From Rhizaria sp. SCN 62-66 (Eukaryota; Rhizaria, unplaced), in contig MEDY01000012.1 of the NCBI GenBank assembly GCA_001724265.1, positions 185,427 through 249,426 on the forward strand: a stretch of DNA of 64,000 nucleotides, given 5' to 3'. A model generated the notes under the pieces. The model saw only the letters and a program-made list of their open reading frames with translations. It searched no databases and had not been told where the DNA came from. Made by a program: the position numbers and the translations under genes. Below are positions 54,111 through 64,000 of this stretch, one piece after another; positions within the stretch are counted from its first letter, which is position 1; every line of letters starts with the position of its first letter.

Positions 54111-57100
54111 ATGTTAACTCCGCCCGCCACACGGTACGTGCAATCTTGCCGAAGCCCGTTTTAACATGCTGTTGATCAGAGCGCTTCGGCGACGCATACC
54201 TTCCTTTCCCGTCCGCCAACCAGCCTTGTTTTATCTCTGTTTGGACAATGTTTTTTCATAGATGGGTGACACTTGTTGTCCTCTGCATGATCATGACAGT
54301 GTTATTCCGCGCAGCCTTTACTATCACCACTGGTGCCCCTCTTTCAGTGTCGCATCAACATGACTCCTCGACAGTACGCTCACACCTCCACGATTTGTAT
54401 AGCGATTTTATTCATATATATCACAACTTATTCGCGCGCCGCCTTGATTCCCCCCTAAATGACTTGTTTTGTATGTGGTAACATGGTATTAACTCTGAAT
54501 ATTATGGTTCCACCGATATATCTTTACTTTTATCTCCGCCAACCGCTCACCTCGTGCTCGCTCTCTCGGCTCGTATCACTCGCGTTTTCATGTGCCACAG
54601 ACACAGTCCGTGTCAACAGTCAACGTTGCATTCCCGTCTATTGCGGCGGACCCTGTTGCAGCCGCCGCATTGAGCGCAATCATCACCGAAGCCTCGTATA
54701 CATCGGTATCCGCCGCGCTCGCTTCAGCCTCTACCAACAATCACAACTCCACCCAGCAGCAACAGCAGCAACAGCAGATTGCAGTCGCCTCCGCTGCCGC
54801 CGCCGCGGCTGCCGTGAGCAAGATCTCCCTCTACCTTGATCAACATGTGCGCAAACACGTCTCGAGCGCAAGTCAGTCTTCTCACAGCAACGTCAACACA
54901 GCCGAGGGTCAGACAGACTACGTCGACATAACCGCGACGTCAACGTCAGCGCCGGCAGCTAAGTCTCCCCTTGCGCACTCTGCGGCGTCGCTGCTCGCTC
55001 CCGTAGCGCCTCTGCAGTCATCGCTCCTGTCGTACGTCCTGTTTGCGCTGCTGGAGCTCGTCTACGCGAACGCGGTGCCGCTGGCGCTGCTGGCCCTGTC
55101 GACGCTCATGGTTTGGCGCGTTGTGCAGGACGTCGTGGCCGTGCGGCGCCGCTGCGTGGACAAGCAGGGCCGCTCCGTGTCGGCCGAGGACGTGGTGTCG
55201 TACCGCGTCGACTACTGGCTGTCGTACTCGATCTGGTCCAAGCCTGTGCTGCTGATCGGACTCATCCTGCTGCTCGTCACGCTCGGTGGCATCGTCTTCG
55301 CTGTCGTCACGGGCGACACGCTGCCTGCGGCGATGTGGCAGGTCTGGCTGCTGATCGTCGACACGGGCGCGCACGGTGAGTTCGGCCCTCTGCACCACCG
55401 CGTCATCGGGCTCGTCATGACCTGCTGCGGAATGGTTGTCTTCGGTTTCCTCGTCGGTATCGTCACCGAAGTCATCGCCGACAAGGTCGACCAGCTCAAG
55501 AAGGGCCGCTCGCGCGTGATCGAGCGCAACCACACGCTTATCTGCAACTGGAGCGATAAGACCATTCCGGTCATCAGCGAGATCTGCATTGCCAACGAAT
55601 CCCTCGGCGGCGGCACCATCGTGCTCCTGGCCGACGAGCCCAAGCAGGACCTGGAGCACCGTGTCGCCGAGGCCGAGATCAACCTCCGCGGCTCCAAGGT
55701 TGTCGTCCGCTCGGGCTCTCCCATCATGCTCGGCGACCTCAAGAAGGTCTCGGCCCAGCACGCGCGCTCCGTCGTCGTCCTGGCGCGTGAAGCCGAGCTG
55801 GCGCCCGACGAGAGCGATGCGATGACGCTGCGCACCGTCGTCTCACTCATGGGGCTGGGCGCGGGCCACACGGTGTGCGAGCTGCGCGACGTGGACAACC
55901 GCGACATCATCCAGATCGTCGGCAAGAAGCGCGTCGAGTGCGTCGTCGCGCACGATATCATCGGCCGCATCATGATCCAGGCAGCGCTCCAGCCGGGTCT
56001 CGCGCTCATCCTCGAGCGCATCCTTGGCTTCCAGGGCAGCGAGAGCTATCTGAAGGAGTTCCCCGAGCTTGTGGGACTCACGTTTGCGCAAGTCACCACG
56101 CTGTTCTACTCGGCCGTGGTGATCGGCATCCGCAAGGCCGACCCTGATGCGGCCAGCAGCGACGACGACGACGACGACGACAACGCGGCTGCTGCCGACG
56201 GCAAGAAGGGCGGCAAGAACGCCAGCGACGGTGAGACATGCGACAGCGACGACTGTGTCGCGCTGACGACCGACGACGGCGACGCTCTGAGGCCCTTTGC
56301 GCGCTCTCCGAGCATCAACAACGACGGCAACAATGCCAACAATGTGCTTACGCGCAATAGCGCTGCCAACAACAACGCCAGCGCAACTGCGAGCGTGTAC
56401 AGCTACGGCGGCAGCAGCAGTGGCGCCAGTGCCGCCGCGGCCGCCGCCGCCCTGGCCTCGGGTGGCACCTTCAGCTACACGCTGGGGAGTAATCCTTTCA
56501 TGTACCACCGCGACCGCACGACGGGCAAGATCTACCGTGGGTTCCGTTCTTCGCAGCGCAGCGGCGCGGCCGCCGCCGGGGGCAAACTGCAGCGCGCCAA
56601 CAGCACCAACAGCACGGGCGCGGGCGGGCTCTTCCCCAGCAAGGGCCTCGGCGGCGACGGCGCGTACCCGTTCTCCCCCACGCAGTCCAACACGGCCATC
56701 AGCGAAGAGGCGACGCTGGCGCTGGGCGGGCTGGGCGCGGCCCCGCGCGCGCCGCGGCTGCTGTGGCTGAACCCGCCGCTGGACACAGTGCTGGAGAAGG
56801 GCGACCAGGTCGTGGTGCTGGCCGAGGATGACGACTCGTACTGGCCCGATGAGCAGCGTCTGGCCAAGCTGCGCGCCGAGATCCACAAGCTCAACGCCAG
56901 CAACAGCAAGGCGGTGGTGGGTGCGAAGAAGAGCGCGACTGCCGGCATGCTCGCGATTGATCTGAACGCACCCCCGTCTCTCACTGACGTCAACAACAAC
57001 AGCAACAGCAGCAACAACGCGAACGCTGACAGCAATAACGCGTGCAAGAACACAAGCCGCTGCTCACGCTCGCACGCGCACACGGCGTCTGCGTCGCTAT

Positions 57101-59586
57101 ACGAGCCGCCGCGCATCAAGGCAGCGCGTGAGTGGATGCGCAAACACCGTTCCTCATCATCGTCCTCGCTCTCGGTCCAGCCCTCGCCCGTCTTCACCAG
57201 TGCAGACGCCCACGCTAACGCGAAACCCACCGCCAGTGCCAAGGTGCCTAGTAGTAGCGCTGACGATGACGGCGAGCACACGCTGTTTGAGCGCCGCGTG
57301 ACGCACTTGCTCTTCATGGGGTGGCGCCGCGACATCGACGACATGATCATCGAGCTCGACGGCTACGTCGGCCCCGGGTCGACGCTCACGCTGCTGTCCG
57401 AAGTGCCCATCGCGCAGCGCGAGCTGGCCCTTGCGCTGGGCGGGCTCGACGTGCGCCGGCTGACCAACGTGGAGCTGCGCCACAGCGTCGGCTCCCCACT
57501 CTCGCGGCGCCACCTGAGCACGCTCGACATGACCTCGTTCGACTCGGTGCTGATCTTGGCCGACGAGACGTACGAGCAAGACGTGGCGAAGATGGACTCG
57601 CGCTCGCTCACGTCGCTGCTGCTCGTGCGCGACATGAACGAGCTTCACGAGACGCAGCTCGTCGAGCGGCTGCGGCGCCAGGGCGGTTCGCTCGTCGCCG
57701 CCGCGGCCACCGCCAGGGCCGAGGCCGAGGCCGGGCTCGGGCTTCCCGTGCTCCGCACCCACCACGGCCGCACCGTCTCGACCTCGTCCTTCGCCGACAC
57801 CAGCGCCCTCAGCGGCATCGGCGCGCACGCCGCCGCGAGCGCCGCGCACAGCACGCACAATGCGAGCACCGTGCTGAGCGCCAGCGCTTCCGGTCTTCTC
57901 GCCGCCCCCGCTGCCGCCGTGGCGGGCGAGAGCAGCGCGGGCGCCGAGGGCTGCGACGACGGCGTGTCGAGCCACGCCAGCAGCGGGCTTGGCGGGCTCA
58001 GCAGCGGCGTGTTCATGGGTCGGCCCGGCATCGCGCGCGCGCGGTCACTGGGTGCACAATCGCACTCATTCCCCAAGTCCTCTTCCGCCAGCTCCAATGT
58101 CGCAACAACCGCGAGTATCTGTGACGAGGACGACGAGTGCGGCAATGCTGCGGGCGCTGCGGCGGCGGCGGCGGCGGCGGCTGCAGCGGGCGACGACGGC
58201 AGCGACCTCGTCGTCGTCACCAACGCCAACGCTGCGAACGACGGCGCGAGCTGTGTGGACAACGGCAAGACCCCCAGTGGCGACATCGTGGTGGCCAGCC
58301 ACGACTGCCCCGGCTCCGGCGTGACCGCGTCTGTGGCGCACCCCGCGCGGTCGGCCGTGGCGGTCGAGACCGAGTCCGACTCCGTGGCCTCGGCCGAGGT
58401 CTCCACCCCGCTGTCGCAGCACTCATCCATCACCACCACCGCCAACGCCGCCGCCGCTGCTGCAACTGCTGCTGCCGCTTCCGCCGCTGCGACGGCGCGT
58501 GTCTCTGCTGCTACTGACTCAGCTGCGACTGATGCGACTGCGGTCAGCAACGGCAACAGCGTGACGTTCCGGACCAATAGCAACACCACGACTCTCACCG
58601 CGCCCGCTAGCATCAGCTTCTTCGACATCAACGCGGTCTCTAACACTGATAGCGCGGCCAACACTGCTGTCGTCCAGGGCCCCTCTGCTGCTGAGCAGCC
58701 GCACCAGAGTCTGCACGTGCAGGTGCAGGGCACGACGACATCGAGACCGATCGGCGACATCATCCCGCCCTCGCTGCGCCAGGCCATCCCCGCCGGCCTC
58801 CGCTTCCGCCGCCGCCTCGACTCCTTTGACGGCAGCGGCGGCGCGAACGCGGGCAGCAACGCCAGCGGGTCTGGTATGCCGCCGAGCCTTAATCGCCACA
58901 GCACAGTCGCGCTGTCGAACTCTGCCTACTCTACCGCGAAGCGCAACGCTGATGCTAACGGTAGCGCTACTGGCAATGCTGATGGCAAGGGCATCTCGCT
59001 CAAGGACATCGCACTCACGGTCACGCAAATCGACTCTGAGCAGCGCAGCAACGCCCACTCAAACGCCAATAGTGGTGCTAATGGCGACTCGGAGGATATG
59101 TTCAGTCCTTCCGACATGCTCACAGGCGCGGGTCTCACGGTCATCAGCGAGATTCTCGACTCGCGCACCAAGCTCCTTGTCTCCCAGGGCGGCTCCAGCG
59201 ACTACGTGGCGTCGAACGAGCTCGTCTCTAAGGTCCTCGCCATGGTGGCCGAGGAGAAGGCCATCGCGGAGCTGCTCAACGAGCTCTTCTCCGCCGAGGG
59301 CAACGAGATTTACATGCGGCCCGCGCGGCTCTATGCCGAGCTCGGGGAGAAGGCCAGCTTCTGGGAGGTCTCCGCGCGCGCACTGGTGCGCGGCGAGGTC
59401 GCCTTCGGGTACCTGCGGCGCCCGGGACTCAGCGACGGCGAGCAGGAGAAGGCCGACGGCGAGGAAGATCTCGGCGCGGTCGGGTACCTGATGCTCAACC
59501 CCACCGACAAGGGCCGGCTCGTCACGTGGGGCCGCGAGGACATGCTTGTGGTGATCTGCTCGCGGTGCGGCAACAAGGTTTATTAA
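54111..59586 (+). CDS. CASTOR/POLLUX-type ion channel with two RCK-like modules
   Basis: The large frame 54601-59586 has no upstream in-frame ATG. I propose exons 54111-54133, 54262-54373 and 54601-59586. The phases (2, then 0) close with GTACGT and GTACGC donors, and the gene gains a Met, a membrane segment (WVTLVVLCMIMTVLF) and a TATA-proximal start, for 1706 aa ending in TAA. The next helices span DNA about 55020-55130 and 55240-55310. A pore-like IVDTGAH and the helix RVIGLVMTCCGMVVFGFLVG precede the nuclear-envelope CASTOR/POLLUX signature ERNHTLICNWSDK. RSGSPIMLGDLKKVS, VVAHDIIGRIMIQAALQPG and EFPELVGLTFAQV follow, and a second, more divergent regulatory module from about 57280. Long Ser/Asn/Ala/Gly inserts make it roughly twice the plant size. 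In plants this family conducts K+ or Ca2+ at the nuclear membrane. The first two exons are inferred. Confidence 0.85.
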
Positions 59587-60760
59587 AGCAGGAAGCGTTA
59601 CGAGTGAATTTTCGTCTTCATGTCGCACCTTCGCCGAGTTCTGCTTTATGTGATCATGTTGTTACGTTGCTGAAAAAGCGTCAAGTGTTGCTCCGTAATC
59701 CATCCTATACTTTTGTACTGTAATTCAATCATTTGTTTCGTTCTTTTTATCCTCCTTGTAGTATTTTAGTCACCGTTTGTTTCTGTGTTGTTCAGTCAAG
59801 TCGTGTCAGCCGCGCCTGCACTCCCTCCGTATCTGTTTATCGTCATTCCCTTTCATGTTGGCTTGGTATTGCTCGCGAAACTACGTCGTGTGCTGGCAGC
59901 TGTGCTGTTGCTGATGTAAGTCCATGTTTGTGTGTGTAATTCGTGTCAGTGGTTTTGCCCATAATCCTTGCTTGATAGTGATGTGGTTCGTCAGTTTAAC
60001 GAAGCCTATGCCACTTCCTCAAGCATGGAAATGATCACCTGCTCACACGCGTCCTCCAACATTCACGTGAACTTGTATTATCTGAAGCACGCGTATAGTT
60101 GCCGCAAAAATCATCTGCAATGATGAGCCGCCATCTCATTTGTCTTAATGTTCTGCTACCATCTGTGTAAAGATCGAAACGACCACAAAGCTTAGCATCC
60201 CTTTCAGAACTAAGGAATGTTCATAGTACCATCGATCATATCTCACGCTTGATTATACCATAGAGCTTTGCATCACCCTGTTTGTGGTGTTGGATAAGAT
60301 AATAACATGCCTGCATCAGTCATCAGCTGAAATGTTGTATTGTTTTCTTGTTTGTGATAGCACAAGTATACAGTGTATTTGCACTGTGATGTGTGTACAA
60401 TGGAAACGACGCAACTGCTGCTCTTCTTGTTATTGTTTGCTGCTGTCGCTTATATTGGTCTCTATCATTTCTAAATGCTGTATTGTGCAATTACGCAAGT
60501 TTCTATTTCAATGCCTTGCTTTGTTTTCGTTCTTCGTTGATTGATTCACCTGTCCTAATAATCGCCTTCTTTTTGTTTTCTCCTGACTTCATTTTAAAAA
60601 CACGCAAATAATCATACAAAATCACATCTGTATATGTTCGTTTCGAGCATAAGATTCTAGGTCAAAGATAATCAGGTGTATGAAACGTGCGTGCGTACAT
60701 ATTTGCATGCGAGACTAAATAAACATCAATAAATAATCGAAAAGAAGCGCGTGTGCACCT
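59587..60760. other. Convergent AT-rich intergenic region
   Basis: About 1.2 kb between the channel stop and the 3' end of the next leftward gene. Presumed 3' UTRs. Short T-rich frames near 60284-60611 have no coding composition. Nothing was recognised. Confidence 0.45.
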
Positions 60761-62947
60761 TTAGAACGAGGACACGCTGCCAAGCACAACAGCGAGGCGG
60801 AAACCCGTACTCTCAGTATCTCTCCAGATGGGCGACGGTGACAGTCCGACGCCGCCAGCGCCACCGCTGCCCACGGTCGCTCCGTCAGCCCGGCTCACAG
60901 TCATCACGTCGCCGCCACTGCTTGCAGTCAGCCCTTGCGCGTGACTGTTGCCGATTGGAGTAGGCTCAGCCCCGCGGCCGGGCTTCCCGGTGACGCTCTC
61001 GCTCTGCGCAGGCAGCGGCGGGAAAGCGTGGTTCAGCCGTGAATCGCAGGCCCAGGACTTGGTGAAGCCGGCCTCGAGTCCCCACAGCCGGCTCGGGGAG
61101 TGCGAGCGTAGCATCGCGCTGAGCGAGCGGTCCGGGGTCGAGGCGACGCGCAGCGAGTGGAGCCACTCCCACTGCGACGGCGACTATGACAGCGTTTGGA
61201 CCGGAAGGGATTGTGACTGTGCTGCGTTGCCACGGCTGCTCGCCGGCACGAACGGCGCGAGAAGACTCATAACCGTGTTCGTCACCGTGCTCTGCGCCGC
61301 AGTCAGCACACCGACGGCGTCGCTGGTTGTTCCTGTGGCGGCGGCACCGAAGTCGAGCCGCGACTCGGTCGTGAGCAGCGAGGCGTGCACGACGCAGGCC
61401 GCGGCCACGGACGCCTGCGGCGACCACTGCTGCGGCTGACCGTGGGCAGCAGCGGGGCTGTGGGCGGGCTGGAACAGCGGGGCAGTGACGCCGAGAGAGA
61501 GCGTTCCAACGCCGTTGACAACGAACGACGTCGTGTACGGAATCGGGGGTGGCGCAGCGAACAAAACAGCACCATGGCCACCGCTGCTCGCGATAACATC
61601 GCTGCAGGCAACAGAGGCGGCGGTGTTGCTCTTAAGACTAGGACTAGAGCTAGAGCGTGTCGGAGCGAACCACCCGAGCACCGTCCTGACCGCGCCCGCG
61701 ACGGCCGCGGCGGCGGCGTCGCCTTTGTGCTGCGGGACCGTGGCCACGGCGGCAAGCGAGAACGAGTCGTCGCCCGACTTGGGGCTGATCAGGTACTCGA
61801 TGCCGGTGTCGAGCGTGACGGCGCCGCGACCGACGCCGCCCACAGTCACGGAGCTCACGGTCGCTGACTGTGAGCGCGAGCTAGATGACTGTGAGTCGCA
61901 GCCTGCTGTGGCATTCTGACTGTCATTGGTTAAATGGAAGCGTTTTGCAGCCATAACGCCCCATAACGAGCCATCTGAGCAATATTTAACGCCAACACTG
62001 CTCTGTTTGCAGTCATACCGCGCCTCAGCGCCCCAGATCTCTGGTGCAGAGAAAGGCATCGCGCTCGCACTCTTCGACGCATCCTTCGCTGCAGCATTAT
62101 TCGCATTCCCAGCATTATCGTTCCCATTGGCGTTGATCGCTGCAGTGTTACCGTCAAGACCACTGCGGGGGTTCACAGGATTGCTGTTGCTGTCGCCGAC
62201 GCTCTTGCTCATCACAGCGCATTGCCTACTCGGGGTGAGCGTAAGCGCGCTCGGCAGCAGCGCCGGCGGCTGCGACGTGACGGCAAACCCGCGCACCGTA
62301 AGCCAGGGCGTCACGCGCGCCTCCAACTCAACGTCACTCACGCCGTCCGCGTCGGTGCTCGCTTTGACGACCACGGCGGCACGCTGCCGGTGTGGGCGGC
62401 GCTGCGTCATCACTGAGTAGCACTCCAAAGACGCGGGCTCGGTGTGCGCGCCGTACACCGCAGCGCCGGCGCTGTCGTGGGAGGAGTTGCTAGGAGTGAT
62501 CGGCGAGCAAGAGTCGAAAACGACGCCACTTGAACCACTGTTGATTGCTGTGCCCGTGTTTGTGGTACCATTGCGCGAAGGCAGCGGAGCAGGGCCGCTG
62601 AAGTACCCCACCTCGATGGCACGCGCACGCTCAGTCGTGAACGCAGAAGATAAAGCGTTCGTGAGCGCGTTAAACGGCGATGTCGCGGTTGCATTCGAGG
62701 TGCCAGTTGAGCTTCCAGTTGCAACGGAAGCAGAGGAGGCATAGAGGCGTGAGAGCTCAACAGTTGCGTCAGCGCGAGCCTCGACGACCGCGGCGCGGTC
62801 TGAATACACGGCAACACGCAATGCAGTCGTGTTTGAGGGCTGCGAGGAAATTGACAGGATGTCGTCAGTGTGTGCGCGAAAGTATGCTAAGTCACCGGGG
62901 TTGTCTGGGCTCACTGGAGCGACGTAAGAGCCGGACAGCGCCTGCAT
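60761..62947 (-). CDS. Protein of unknown function (possible outer-membrane beta-barrel) with one in-frame TAG
   Basis: From the ATG at 62947 the frame runs 587 codons to TAG (61186-61184), then another 140 codons with no TAA, TGA or TAG to a TAA at 60763-60761. The composition is the same on both sides of the TAG, and the downstream part (SPSQWEWLHSLRVASTPDR, RLWGLEAGFTKSWACDSRL and a final FRLAVVLGSVSSF) looks coding. Alternating hydrophobic/polar strands and a C-terminal Phe suggest a mitochondrial outer-membrane beta-barrel; Mdm10-like is one guess, not established. A TTTACAG acceptor sits 12 bases before the ATG and the frame stays open to it. A short first exon (ATG at 63091, donor after AATAGG) is therefore possible. 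Asn/Ser/Ala inserts are common. Confidence 0.65.
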
Positions 62948-63507
62948 CGTTCTATCGGTCTGTAAAGAGTTTGAACACGGGAGGGATTGAGGGAGAAGAA
63001 CGGCGATTAAGACAATGTCAGTAATAGATACTGATATTAATCAACATTAAAAAGCTGTCCTGGCAACAACTACCCTATTGACGATCAGCATACGTCAGAG
63101 CAGAGAGGATTGAGGAGTCGAAAGGACAGGAAGTTGACGGTAGGGGTGGCAGTACCGAAAAAGGGTAAAACATTTTTGTTTTTCCTCGCAACTCGCTCAC
63201 GGCCCTCTCTTTTGTGCGGTTGTATGTAGGCAGGGTGCGGTCAATGACGCTTTGTATAAAATGTCTGGTGAGAATTATCACATTTCTATCAAGTTTGTAT
63301 TTGGTTCTGTTTGGAACATCTGTGGCACTCTGTTTCGAAGGGTCCTCTGTCGCGCCACTTCCAAGCCTTCTGGCTGCGCTCGCTTTGTTCTCTGTCACGT
63401 TTGTGTGCGTCCAGCTTGCTTCCACAACGATATTCAACCACGTTACTTGATTGCTCACGCCTTCTGTTTGCTATTCCTGCTGCTTTTGTTGTCTCTGTAG
63501 GCCAGTG
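62948..63507. other. Divergent region with possible 5' exons/introns
   Basis: About 560 bp between two divergent genes. On the minus strand a short candidate first exon lies at about 63091-63074. On the plus strand a pyrimidine-rich stretch ending in CTCTGTAG at 63500, seven bases before the eL20 ATG, looks like the 3' end of a 5' UTR intron. Confidence 0.45.
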
Positions 63508-64000
63508 ATGTCTGCTGCTATTAACCGTCTTTACGAGGTTGTCGGCCGTAACAAGCCCACCGAGAAGAACCCCGCCCCCAAGATCTTCCGCATGAAGCTC
63601 TTCGCTCTCAACAAGCCCGTCGCCATGTCCCGCTTCTGGTACTTCCTTGCCAAGCTCAACAAGTCCAAGGCTTCCACCGGCGAGATCCTCGAGGTCACCG
63701 AGATCGTTGAGAAGAACTTTGCCCAGGTCTCAAGAACTACGGCATCACCCTCCGCTTCAACTCCCGCTCTGGCACCCACAACATGTACAAGGAGTACCGC
63801 GCTGTCTCCCTGAACGCTGCCATCGACAAGATGTACGCTCAGATCGCCTCCCTGCACCGTGTCCGCCGCTCCTCCGTCTGGATCGTCGACACCACCGTGC
63901 TCCGCGCCAACCAGCTCAAGCGCCCCGCTGTCGCGCAGTTCATCAAGCCCGACCTCAAGTTCCGCCTCACCCAGCGCAAGCCCCGTCCTTCCTCCAAGGC
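63508..64000 (+). CDS. RPL18A: 60S ribosomal protein eL20 (L18a), 3' end off window, apparent 2-bp frameshift
   Basis: Large-subunit ribosomal protein. From ATG 63508, [31 protein letters not shown] and [14 protein letters not shown] match the family through EKNFAQV. At that point the frame breaks. In the frame two bases on, [19 protein letters not shown] and the rest of the protein continue perfectly to the window edge. The sequence reads GTCTCAAG where GTCAAG would keep frame, so two extra bases (TC at about 63730-63731) fit best. A mutation in such an essential gene is unlikely to be tolerated, so a sequencing or assembly insertion is likely. A pyrimidine-rich CTCTGTAG just before the ATG suggests a 5' UTR intron. 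Confidence 0.92.

Noticed and set aside
54592-54600. GTG as the start codon of the large channel frame
   Set aside because: Non-ATG starts are rare in eukaryotic nuclear genes, and upstream exons with matching phases supply an ATG.
1-64000. A coordinated multi-gene system (defence island, biosynthetic cluster, operon)
   Set aside because: Genes are unrelated housekeeping functions on both strands with introns and their own promoters; nothing suggests a functional cluster.

Overview
The window is eukaryotic nuclear DNA from a microbial eukaryote that I cannot name. Coding exons are GC-rich, with a GC-rich third codon position and many Ala, Ser, Asn and Gln low-complexity tracts. Introns and intergenic DNA are AT-rich. 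Thirteen of the 22 loci contain introns in the coding part, and there are no operons, CRISPR arrays or bacterial signals. A CFAP263-like axonemal coiled-coil protein suggests a lineage with flagella. Methylcrotonyl-CoA carboxylase, mitochondrial-type ferredoxin and a PPR protein indicate an aerobic mitochondrion.

Layout from left to right: an unfinished giant membrane protein (-, 1-4277); GET3 ATPase (+, 5818-7235); a membrane-anchored fumarate reductase-type flavoprotein (-, 7886-10786); a giant two-pore channel (-, 11597-16948); CFAP263-like protein (+, 18446-20012); ferredoxin (-, 20744-21636); SENP8-like protease (+, 21905-23194); a decayed DDE transposase (+, 23781-25488); a coiled-coil protein of unknown role (-, 25835-27964); ribosomal protein eS10 (-, 28465-29010); an RRM plus two-zinc-knuckle protein (+, 30005-31117); an unknown protein (-, 31556-33119); MCCC1 (-, 33686-37205); an OSR1/SPAK-type kinase with a huge glutamine tail (+, 37991-40585); EHD ATPase (+, 41947-43784); PPR protein (-, 44222-46552); PP2A catalytic subunit (-, 47457-49148); CWC25 splicing factor (+, 49629-51557); ELP3 (-, 51934-53878); a CASTOR/POLLUX-type channel (+, 54111-59586); a protein of unknown role (-, 60761-62947); and ribosomal protein eL20 (+, 63508 to the edge). 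The genes are mostly unrelated housekeeping functions. Several lie head to head over 230-560 bp and may share promoters.

Two window-wide signals stand out. First, TAG is never the terminator of any complete gene here (12 end in TAA, 8 in TGA, counting the transposase), yet TAG occurs in frame three times inside two otherwise intact genes: twice in the flavoprotein and once in the 60761-62947 gene. This points to UAG being a rare sense codon, or being read through; the amino acid cannot be decided from this window. Second, 24 of 28 inferred splice donors have C at intron position +4 (mostly GTACGT) and none has the usual A.

Exon boundaries were placed by eye from reading frame, splice phase and recalled family conservation. 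They should be good to within a base or two where phase closes, but no transcript evidence was available.
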